Source of the DNA: CAZSVI01 sp964610205
GTDB lineage: Bacteria > Bacillota > Clostridia > DSM-8532
Direction of reading: 5' to 3'
DNA: 13,391 bases
Assembly: GCA_964610205.1 (NCBI GenBank)
Contig: CAZSVI010000104.1
Coordinates: 1-13,391, forward strand
Shown here one piece after another: positions 7,021 to 13,391 of the stretch. Within the stretch, counting starts at the first letter, position 1; every line of letters starts with the position of its first letter. The notes under the pieces were generated by a model that had not been told where the DNA came from, searched no databases, and saw only the letters and a program-made list of their open reading frames with translations. The position numbers and the translations under genes were made by a program.

Positions 7021-7122
7021 TTAACGGATATGCCGTTGCTGTGATAAAATCTGGCATCCGGCAAACAGTACCATCATCATAAGCAATCCTGCAAATAAAC
7101 AGACAAATTTTTTTATTTTCAT
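7021..7122 (-). pseudogene. Lipoprotein signal-peptide ORF, probable gene remnant
   Basis: This 33-codon minus-strand ORF encodes a textbook lipoprotein export signal: a basic start (MKIKKF), a hydrophobic core, and the lipobox LFAGC with Cys23. Only ten residues follow before TAA. A mature lipoprotein this short is implausible as a transporter subunit, so it is probably the 5' end of a lost solute-binding or other lipoprotein gene. It lies about 156 bases downstream of the LplC-type permease gene on the same strand and ends 44 bases from the convergent gcvPB stop. The upstream context GGTAAAAAAAGAGAAA gives only a weak ribosome binding site. The other frames after Cys23 remain open for a further 20 codons or more, so a frameshift is possible. 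It could instead be a small lipopeptide. Confidence 0.45.
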
Positions 7123-7144
7123 TTTCTCTTTTTTTACCGTATTT

Positions 7145-7163
7145 TTGTGTGTGCCTCACACAA
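7145..7163. repeat. Small hairpin in the convergent intergenic region
   Basis: TTGTGTG (7145-7151) and CACACAA (7157-7163) form a 7-bp stem with a 5-base loop. No T-run follows on either strand, so it is not a good terminator. In the 302 bases between gcvPB and the permease gene I see this stem, a small AACGG/CCGTT hairpin (7023-7037), an ATTTGG/CCAAAT pair (7248-7275), and the lipoprotein-signal ORF. I see no strong terminator for either converging operon. Confidence 0.4.
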
Positions 7164-7278
7164 CTTATAGAAGTAGGAATCTTAGAAATTTGATAAAATA
7201 AATGTTCAATTTGTAAAAATATTGTAAGAATTGAGACTTTGATATTAATTTGGTGTTCGCGCTAAAGTTCCAAATACA

Positions 7279-8157
7279 CTATTGTTTAAGTGCTCCAACC
7301 ATAATGCCTTTGGTGAAATACTTTTGCAGAAAAGGATAAATTATCAATACAGGTATTGTTGCTACAATGATGACGGCATATTTCATGGAAATCTGTACTG
7401 CGTATCTAAATTCGCTTGCAAACCGTGAGGTTGTTTTTGATGTATCGTTGACAATAAGTATCTCTCTTAAAACAAGCTGCAGGTTGAACAAATTTCTATT
7501 GCGAAGAAAAATCATTGCATTGAAGTAGCTGTTCCAATGGTCAACACCGTAAAACAGAATGATTACCGCAACTACGGGCATAGAAACAGGAAGAATTATT
7601 TTGTACAATATCTGCAGATCGTTAGCGCCGTCCAGCCTTGCCGATTCTTCCATTTCGACAGGTACCTGTTGAAAGCCGGTCCTCATGATAATAAAGCACC
7701 AGACCCTCATTGCATTTGGAATGGTAACAGCCCATATTGTGTTGTATATATTCAACTTTTTTATTAGCAGATATGTCGGTATAAGACCGCCATCAAAGAA
7801 CATCGTAAAGACTATTATGAACATTATGACATTTCCAAGCAGCAAATTCTTACGGGAAAGCGCATATGCTCCCAGGGAAGTAAGGATAACATTGACAGTC
7901 GTACCCAACACCAGGTATAGAAGCGTATTTCTATAGCCGATAGCTACCATCGGATTTTCAAGAACAAGCTTGTATGCCTGCATATTGAAGCCGAGCGGCC
8001 CCAGCAGTAGCCCCCTGTGTTGTGCCATGCGGACGGGATCGCTGATAGATCCGAAAAATATGTAAAGCAATGGGTAAAGCGCTATCATACTAATTATTAC
8101 AAGAAATATATGGTTGAATATGTCAAAGGTAGTGCCGCCTATGGATCTCCTTTTCAT
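7279..8157 (-). CDS. Sugar ABC transporter permease, LplC type
   Basis: An inner permease subunit of a CUT1 importer, 292 residues with about six membrane segments. The first segment is near residues 15-35 (FLVIISMIALYPLLYIFFGSI). The ATPase-docking EAA loop reads EESARLDGANDLQILYKIILP, followed by PVVAVIILFYGVDHWNSYFNAMIFL. The C-terminus KYFTKGIMVGALKQ is typical. It pairs with the LplB-type permease encoded just upstream. An ATG at 8163 lies only 2 bases from the GAGGAG at 8166-8171; the ATG at 8157 has 8 bases of spacing and is preferred. That ribosome binding site overlaps the stop codon of the preceding gene, suggesting translational coupling. The substrate is unknown. Confidence 0.95.
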   Translation of the reverse strand: MKRRSIGGTTFDIFNHIFLVIISMIALYPLLYIFFGSISDPVRMAQHRGLLLGPLGFNMQAYKLVLENPMVAIGYRNTLLYLVLGTTVNVILTSLGAYALSRKNLLLGNVIMFIIVFTMFFDGGLIPTYLLIKKLNIYNTIWAVTIPNAMRVWCFIIMRTGFQQVPVEMEESARLDGANDLQILYKIILPVSMPVVAVIILFYGVDHWNSYFNAMIFLRNRNLFNLQLVLREILIVNDTSKTTSRFASEFRYAVQISMKYAVIIVATIPVLIIYPFLQKYFTKGIMVGALKQ

Positions 8158-8169
8158 GTGCATTGCTCC

Positions 8170-9135
8170 TCACCATAATTTGTTTTCACTCAGTCTGCCG
8201 CTCGCCCAGTTGGACGCTGTCAGCAAAATTAAGTTGATTGTAGAGTTTATCAATCCAACGGCCGAACTGAAGCCGTAGGACATTTCCTGGATACCCCTCT
8301 TGTAAACATATGTTGAAATCACTTCTCCTGCTTGCAGTGTTAGCGGGTTGGACATCAGAATTATTTTTTCAACGCCTACATTCATCATACTTCCTATTCT
8401 TAAGATCAACATAATAACAATGATGGGCATGATACCGGGAAATGTAACATGCAGAGTCTGTTTCCATCTGTTCGCACCATCAAGATTGCTTGCTTCATAT
8501 AGAGTCGGGTCAATATTGGCTAATGCAGCCAGATACAATATTGAATTCCATCCGGCTTCCTGCCATATACCCGAACCTATATAGAGAGGTCTGAACCATT
8601 CGGGCTTCTGCAGGAATTGTACCGGTTCGACACCTATATAGGAAAGTACATTATTTACAATACCGTTATTGGAGAAAAAATCATATATTATTCCCACTGT
8701 AACTACAAGCGATACGAAATACGGCATATATGTAATAGTTTGAACGGTCCTTTTAAATGCCATGCATTTAACCTCGTTCAAAAACAGTGCAAGAATGATT
8801 GGCACCGGGAATGCAAAAATCAACGTAAACAAATTAATTAATATTGTATTACGAATAACACGCCAGCAGTAAATGCTGTCAAAAAAATCCTTGAAATTGC
8901 TGAGTCCTACCCAGTCACTTCCCCATATTCCCTTAGTAAATACGTAATCTTTAAAGGCTATCTGGACACCATACATGGGTATATACCGAAAAATTATTAT
9001 ATATGCAAGCACAGGAATAAGCATAAAATAGATAAATCTATTTTTTTTCAAATCTGATGACAATGTTTTTAGTTTATTTTTAACCCGATTGTTTTTTAAA
9101 TTCACCAGGGTCTGCCCAACATGTATAGTGCTCAT
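8170..9135 (-). CDS. Sugar ABC transporter permease, LplB type
   Basis: The partner permease of the CUT1 importer, 321 residues. A basic N-terminus of about 30 residues precedes the first membrane segment. The hallmark FRYIPMYGVQIAFKDYVFTKG follows directly, as in LplB/YtcP-type permeases. The EAA loop is EASNLDGANRWKQTLHVTFPGIMP near residues 220-245, and the protein ends SGRLSENKLW. The start has AAAGGA (9145-9150) 9 bases upstream. It lies between the binding-protein gene (75-base gap holding a strong hairpin) and the LplC-type permease gene. No ATPase gene is in the cluster, which is usual for these systems because a shared MsmK/MsmX ATPase generally energises several importers. Confidence 0.95.
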   Translation of the reverse strand: MSTIHVGQTLVNLKNNRVKNKLKTLSSDLKKNRFIYFMLIPVLAYIIIFRYIPMYGVQIAFKDYVFTKGIWGSDWVGLSNFKDFFDSIYCWRVIRNTILINLFTLIFAFPVPIILALFLNEVKCMAFKRTVQTITYMPYFVSLVVTVGIIYDFFSNNGIVNNVLSYIGVEPVQFLQKPEWFRPLYIGSGIWQEAGWNSILYLAALANIDPTLYEASNLDGANRWKQTLHVTFPGIMPIIVIMLILRIGSMMNVGVEKIILMSNPLTLQAGEVISTYVYKRGIQEMSYGFSSAVGLINSTINLILLTASNWASGRLSENKLW

Positions 9136-9153
9136 TATCTCAAATCCTTTTTT

Positions 9154-9212
9154 AAAAGTACCTGTACAGGGAAAAAATGTTGATTCTTCCCTGTACAGAC
9201 CAGTTGTACTTT
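9154..9212 (-). repeat. Intercistronic hairpin between binding-protein and permease genes
   Basis: CTGTACAGGGAA (9162-9173) is perfectly complementary to TTCCCTGTACAG (9187-9198), a 12-bp stem with a 13-base loop. AAAGTAC (9155-9161) can also pair with GTACTTT (9206-9212) past a 7-base bulge, reaching into the stop codon of the binding-protein gene. In the minus direction the stem is followed by GTACTTTTAAAA, a poor T-run. It is therefore better read as an RNA-stabilising or partially attenuating element that raises binding-protein yield over permease yield. Confidence 0.7.
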
Positions 9213-10878
9213 AACGCTTGTTGTAATTGTCAAGAGCTTTTTGTTTTGCTGCAATAAGTAAATCGATACCCATTGATTCAAGCTGCTTGACAAATTTGTC
9301 ATAGTTTTCGATAGGTTCTGCTCCCATAATGAATCTATTGATCATTTCATCCATGTACGTCTTAATATCTGTTTCTCTTGTAGCATTTTTAGCTAACTCC
9401 TCCGGAGGGATAACAATACTTTCCGGAATCAGTTTTGATATATCGGTATTTGCCCATATCTTCACCGCATCCTTTTGTACAGGAAGACTAATAAGCTGGT
9501 CATATGAGCGGTAGTCCAGTGTATATGGTCCGCCCATATTGGTTGGACAGTATTTTACCTGGTTTTCATCTACTGATATACCCTGAGGTTTCATAATTAA
9601 ATCAGTATATTTAGGATATCCGTCCACCATGGTGTATGTAATACCTTCCACACCGAAATTCATGAGCATATGGCCCTCATCACCATAGGCGTAATCCAGC
9701 CACTTGACAGCTTCTGCTTTATTCTTGCACTTGCTTGTGATTGCAGCTCCGTAATTTAAAACCATGCTGTCCCTTTGACCGAGCTGAGGTTTGTCTCCTG
9801 TTTTAAGGACCGGATATGGAGCTCCCACCAACTTGAACTCCTGGTTTTTATCTTTCATAAGGTTTGTGTATTTTCCAATTGCACCGGAAGCGCCTGCGGT
9901 CAAAGATCCCAGAATATTGTTGGTCACCTTGGCGTCAAGTAGTTCGGATTTCATAGCAGCATAGTCGCAGTCTATAAGACCGTCCGTATACCATGTGCGC
10001 ATTGTTTCTATAAATTCCTTGAATTCAGGCTGTAAGGGACCGTACTTTACTGTTCCGTTTTCCTGGTAGTATTCCAAAGCTATGCCCCAGGCTCCTATAA
10101 AGACGCGTCCTTGCCTGAATGAGCCGAGCGGGTCACCGAAACATCCTATTAAAAGAGGTATCTCATCAGCTTTTTTATTTCCATTAGGATCGTTTTCCTT
10201 AAAAGCTTTCAGCATGGTATACCATTCATCCATAGTGTTAGGTACTTCCATGCCAAGATTATTCAGCCAATCTTGTCTGATTATGGGTCCGAACCATACA
10301 GTTGTTGATTCATGGTTATAAGTATTCTTAAAGGCAAAATGCCTTCCTTGATCAGTGACTGCTCCTCTTCTGATATCAGGATAGTCTTCCAGGATTTTTT
10401 TATAATTGGGAGCATATTCATCTATTAATTCGTTAAGATTTATTAAAATTCCGTCATCTATCAAATTGTCCGGAGTTTGTTTGATTTCAGACCAGCGAAT
10501 ATTGATAATGTCAGGATACTCGCCTGACGCCATCATAAGGTTGAATTGCTCCACCCTCTCCTCGAGGCTGTTGGCAACAGGGTGTTGAAAATCAATATGG
10601 ATGCCGGTCCTCTTTTCCAATTCCTTGTACGCGAATATTTCATTATAATTCTGAACCTGTCCTCTTGCTATATTGAGTGTATAATAAGAAAGCGTCAGAG
10701 GTTTGTCTACTATAGGTAAACCGTCCTTTTTCTGTTCAGCTGAGGTGTCTGCAGCACTGCTTGAGATATCCCGGCTTGATGAATCTTCTTGTGTCTTCTG
10801 GCCGCATCCGCTGAATAATAATGTTAATAAAAATGCTGACATTAATAGGGCAACAAGTCGAATGACACTGCTTTTCAT
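9211..10878 (-). CDS. Extracellular solute-binding lipoprotein, LplA type
   Basis: The substrate-capturing lipoprotein of the importer, 555 residues, in the size range of LplA-like proteins and longer than typical maltose-type binding proteins. The N-terminus MKSSVIRLVALLMSAFLL is a signal sequence ending in LFSGC, with Cys25 as the lipidated residue. A Ser/Asp-rich linker follows (SSSRDISSSAADTSAEQ). The mature domain has binding-protein features such as MMASGEYPDIINI (about residues 100-115) and a C-terminal helical region ending QLESMGIDLLIAAKQKALDNYNKR. The frame opens at a TTG at 10896, but AAGGAGT (10886-10892) is correctly placed 7 bases before the ATG at 10878. It is the first gene of the transporter operon, beneath a probable AraC-type operator. 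The ligand cannot be read; an oligosaccharide is likely. Confidence 0.95.
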   Translation of the reverse strand: MKSSVIRLVALLMSAFLLTLLFSGCGQKTQEDSSSRDISSSAADTSAEQKKDGLPIVDKPLTLSYYTLNIARGQVQNYNEIFAYKELEKRTGIHIDFQHPVANSLEERVEQFNLMMASGEYPDIINIRWSEIKQTPDNLIDDGILINLNELIDEYAPNYKKILEDYPDIRRGAVTDQGRHFAFKNTYNHESTTVWFGPIIRQDWLNNLGMEVPNTMDEWYTMLKAFKENDPNGNKKADEIPLLIGCFGDPLGSFRQGRVFIGAWGIALEYYQENGTVKYGPLQPEFKEFIETMRTWYTDGLIDCDYAAMKSELLDAKVTNNILGSLTAGASGAIGKYTNLMKDKNQEFKLVGAPYPVLKTGDKPQLGQRDSMVLNYGAAITSKCKNKAEAVKWLDYAYGDEGHMLMNFGVEGITYTMVDGYPKYTDLIMKPQGISVDENQVKYCPTNMGGPYTLDYRSYDQLISLPVQKDAVKIWANTDISKLIPESIVIPPEELAKNATRETDIKTYMDEMINRFIMGAEPIENYDKFVKQLESMGIDLLIAAKQKALDNYNKR

Positions 10879-10950
10879 AAATATTACTCCTTTCAATTAT
10901 TTTAAGCAATTCGTCAGAAACGTCCGCGGAATTTCCGTATCTGTATCTTT

Positions 10951-10978
10951 ATTTTAGCTGAGTTGCCGGAATAGTAAA
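10951..10978 (-). promoter_or_regulatory. Candidate promoter of the binding-protein/permease operon
   Basis: Read on the minus strand, TTTACT (10973-10978, four of six matches to TTGACA) is followed after 16 bases by TAAAAT (10951-10956, five of six). Transcription would start near 10944 and leave a leader of roughly 65 bases. The imperfect -35 is what one expects of a promoter that depends on an activator. A repeated operator touches the -35 directly upstream. The assignment is by pattern only. Confidence 0.5.
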
Positions 10979-11012
10979 CTATACATATTTAACAAAGACT
11001 ATACATACTTAA
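10978..11012 (-). promoter_or_regulatory. Tandem direct-repeat operator, probable AraC-type regulator site
   Basis: ACTATACATATTTAA (10978-10992) and ACTATACATACTTAA (10998-11012) match at 14 of 15 positions and begin exactly 20 bases apart, about two DNA turns. Two same-direction half-sites at that spacing are how AraC-family dimers bind. The proximal copy touches the inferred -35 box of the transporter promoter, the usual position for activation. The regulator gene lies immediately upstream. The repeat is seen directly; the assigned protein is inferred. Confidence 0.65.
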
Positions 11013-11060
11013 TGAATTGAGTTAACATTTTTAAATATCGGTTATCAATTTTAAAGTTGT

Positions 11061-13391
11061 TTAACGCTCGGAGGTAATTATACACTTGTATTTGCCGGGG
11101 GTTACTCCTTCCATTTTTTTAAACACCCTGATTAACCCCACATCATTGGAATATCCTACGGATTGAGCTATTTCAAATACCGTGAGTTTTCCTTCTGTCA
11201 GAAGCTCCTTTGCTTTTTCAATCCTGACTCTCGCGATGAAATCACTTATATTCTCACCTTTGGTGTTTTTAAAATATGTAGATAAATACTGCGGTGTTAT
11301 ATTAAGATTGTCTGCAATTGATGCCAGGCATAGGGTATTGTCGGTATAATTCTTCATTATATAGCTTTTGATTTGTCCCAAAAGCTGATTTTTACCATAA
11401 TTCCGGTTGGATTCAATATAAAGGCATATCAGCTTGAAAGCCGATTTGATTTTTACGTGCATCTCTTCAATCGTAGAACAGCCGGTAAGGTAATTAACAG
11501 AATCGGTTTCGCCGGGTATAACGTTTTCAAACTTGATATTGGCGGTATTCATTATCCTTATCAACGTACTCATTATATTGAAAAACAGGCTTTTCCCAGG
11601 TTCAGGCGCAACACTGTGCGGTTTGAAGTTGTCGGCATATATCTCATCCAATATCTTTTCTACACTGTTGTAATCCCCGCTTTTAACAGTATTTATAAGG
11701 ATCAGCTCCGTCTCAAGGGGGTAATAATAGTTTTGTTTCGGGCCCTCGACTTCATTGAAACAGATAATTTCACCAATGCCCTTTACAAATTTGTAATCAA
11801 CTGCTTTCGCAGCTTCTTTATATGATTCCCCGATTCCGGATATACCTTTGTGAACACTGCTTATGCCTATCGTTATGAATACTTCGAAATTTGTATGTGC
11901 TGTATTCTTGAGTACTTCGGATATATTTGATAAATCAGCTTCGGCCTTTTCAAGCTTTTCCCCGGGAAAATTGATCAGGAGGGCAAGTCTGCTGCTTCCA
12001 AGCTCGATGACGTAGCCCTTGCCGTGTTTGTTGACAAGTTCATTTCCCATGTTTGTCAGGGCAAGCCTTGCCAGAGCCCTTTCACTTTCGGAATCCCCTG
12101 AAAAAATATTCCCGAAATCGTCGATTTCTATTATTATAAGCGCAAAATAATCTGATACAAAATGTATATCGATAAATTCAAGGGATTCCTTTGTGATAGT
12201 AGAATAATCGGTTATACCATACATGACTCTCATGAGAAAATTGCTTTTAACGGCAGGCATCTGACGATATAATATATCGTTAAGCTTTTTATTTTCACTC
12301 ATTCCTTCAAAGATGGATTGCTTTATAAAGTCGTACTCGTTTCGCACTGCTCCTCTTATGATTCTCTTTTCGCTAAAGATTGCACCTATCAGCTTTTTTA
12401 CAGGGTTGTAATTCGTATAAGTAAGGATGAATGTCAGCACAAGTCCCAACACCAAATAAAGGAGGATGGTGTTTTGAATCCAGCGTTTCATATCATCAAC
12501 CTTTTCCATAAATTCATTTTTAGGGAGAAGGGTGATATATTTCCATCCGGACTCTTGTGAAATAGAGCAATATATAATAATTTCAGAACCGTTGTTTTCT
12601 TTATACACTACCATATCATTATTGATGTCTGAGTAAGAAATATTTATATTATTCTGAATATTACCGGTACTCATGACAACCTGATTATCTTTGTCAAGAA
12701 TGCAAATGTACCCATTATTAGCCCATTTTACATTATCGAGCATTTTTTTCACCTTGCTTTCGTTAACAAATATTACCAGGCATGCTTTAATATCCTTTTT
12801 GTTACCGTATGGCAGTGATTGGATAAAGGTTATTACTTTTTGCGGTTTTGAATAGGCCAGGATTTCCCTTGATGAAAAATAACTTTTATAATGATAGTTT
12901 TTCAGTATATCAAGCCATGAACTGTAATCAATATTCGTATACCTGTAAAAATTTTCATAGAAGGTTCCGGAATCAGTCTTCATGTCAGGCATAAGTATTA
13001 CATCGTCAGTATGAAAGTAGATATAAAAATCATAGATAAAAGTATTTGTTCTTTTATAAACGGAAAGTTCGTTTTTTAAATCGATATACTGGTATATGTT
13101 GGAGACGTCGGGCGGATAATCAATGCATATGATATTCTGAAGTCTGGAACTGAATGAGATTTGATAGGCCATTTGCTCAATCTCTTTCAGGTTTCCGTCC
13201 ATAATATGCTTTATCTGCTCCAGCATGGCGATATTATAACGATTAACATTCTCCTTCATGATGGATTCGGTCTTTTTGTAAAAGAATCCCCAGATAATTA
13301 AAGGAATTAACGCTAAAATAATAAATGAAGTGAAAAGCGTAATAAGGACACTCTTTCTGCTTGTCAGGCATTTTACCAGACTCTTCAGACT
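11061..13391 (-). CDS. Membrane-bound sensor/AraC-family transcriptional regulator (5'-truncated)
   Basis: 776 residues lie in the window, and the frame stays open to the last base, so the start lies outside; the ATG at 13259 is internal. The order is: a basic cytoplasmic tail; a membrane helix (13278-13349, LITLFTSFIILALIPLIIWG); an extracellular sensor of about 250 residues, Cache-like by position and length; a second helix (about 12411-12475, LLYLVLGLVLTFILTYTNY); a long cytoplasmic linker; and a C-terminal AraC DNA-binding domain (about 11070-11380). That domain shows two helix-turn-helix units: LASIADNLNITPQYLSTYFK, and VFEIAQSVGYSNDVGLIRVFKKMEGVTPGKYK. Regulators of this architecture commonly sit beside LplABC operons and respond to an external sugar. 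It probably activates the transporter operon 182 bases downstream. No terminator is visible between them, so read-through is possible. Confidence 0.93.
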   Translation of the reverse strand, partial: SLKSLVKCLTSRKSVLITLFTSFIILALIPLIIWGFFYKKTESIMKENVNRYNIAMLEQIKHIMDGNLKEIEQMAYQISFSSRLQNIICIDYPPDVSNIYQYIDLKNELSVYKRTNTFIYDFYIYFHTDDVILMPDMKTDSGTFYENFYRYTNIDYSSWLDILKNYHYKSYFSSREILAYSKPQKVITFIQSLPYGNKKDIKACLVIFVNESKVKKMLDNVKWANNGYICILDKDNQVVMSTGNIQNNINISYSDINNDMVVYKENNGSEIIIYCSISQESGWKYITLLPKNEFMEKVDDMKRWIQNTILLYLVLGLVLTFILTYTNYNPVKKLIGAIFSEKRIIRGAVRNEYDFIKQSIFEGMSENKKLNDILYRQMPAVKSNFLMRVMYGITDYSTITKESLEFIDIHFVSDYFALIIIEIDDFGNIFSGDSESERALARLALTNMGNELVNKHGKGYVIELGSSRLALLINFPGEKLEKAEADLSNISEVLKNTAHTNFEVFITIGISSVHKGISGIGESYKEAAKAVDYKFVKGIGEIICFNEVEGPKQNYYYPLETELILINTVKSGDYNSVEKILDEIYADNFKPHSVAPEPGKSLFFNIMSTLIRIMNTANIKFENVIPGETDSVNYLTGCSTIEEMHVKIKSAFKLICLYIESNRNYGKNQLLGQIKSYIMKNYTDNTLCLASIADNLNITPQYLSTYFKNTKGENISDFIARVRIEKAKELLTEGKLTVFEIAQSVGYSNDVGLIRVFKKMEGVTPGKYKCIITSER

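Noticed and set aside
7145..7163. TTGTGTG/CACACAA stem as a bidirectional terminator for the converging operons
   Set aside because: The stem is short and no T-run follows on either strand.
11373..11825. 150-codon plus-strand ORF inside the AraC-type regulator gene
   Set aside because: The opposite strand codes for a continuous recognisable regulator; this ORF has no family resemblance and is a frame shadow.
1..13391. CRISPR arrays, tRNA or rRNA genes, insertion sequences, phage or plasmid genes, toxin-antitoxin or other defence loci
   Set aside because: Looked for across the window; no repeat arrays, cloverleaf-like segments, transposase-like proteins or attachment-site duplications were seen.

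Overview
The window looks like chromosomal DNA of a low-to-moderate GC Gram-positive anaerobe, most likely a member of the Clostridia. This is inferred from several features: strong AGGAGG-type ribosome binding sites, a split glycine decarboxylase (gcvPA plus gcvPB), a tandem glycine riboswitch, and LplA/LplB/LplC-type sugar transporters beside a membrane-bound AraC-type regulator. No phage, transposon, CRISPR, tRNA or rRNA signal was seen.

Region 1 (1-1854, plus strand): the 3' end of an LplC-type sugar ABC permease, followed by a Gfo/Idh/MocA oxidoreductase. This is the tail of a carbohydrate uptake and catabolism cluster that begins outside the window.

Region 2 (1855-6976, plus strand): a 772-base control region followed by the glycine cleavage operon gcvT-gcvH-gcvPA-gcvPB. 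The control region has a candidate promoter near 2149-2177, a tandem glycine riboswitch at about 2311-2488, and an intrinsic terminator at 2488-2530. The four genes are tightly packed. They encode the aminomethyltransferase, the lipoyl carrier and both halves of the P protein. The L protein (lipoamide dehydrogenase) and lipoate attachment enzymes are not here. Hand counts on sample lines put this block near 50-60% GC, against about 23-45% in the flanks.

Region 3 (6977-13391, minus strand, converging on gcv): a truncated membrane sensor/AraC regulator, then a lipoprotein solute-binding protein, an LplB-type permease and an LplC-type permease, and finally a 33-codon lipoprotein-signal ORF that appears to be a gene remnant. 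A pair of near-identical 15-base direct repeats, 20 bases apart, abuts the -35 box of the inferred binding-protein promoter. This is the layout expected for AraC-type activation by the adjacent regulator. A perfect 12-bp hairpin between the binding-protein and permease genes probably sets their relative expression. No ATPase gene is present, so the importer probably uses a shared MsmK/MsmX-type ATPase encoded elsewhere.

I found no convincing new multi-gene system. The most distinctive signals are regulatory: the AraC-type operator, the atypical second glycine aptamer with its overlapping terminator, and the intercistronic hairpin. The two exported-protein ORF fragments on the minus strand are also worth a look.
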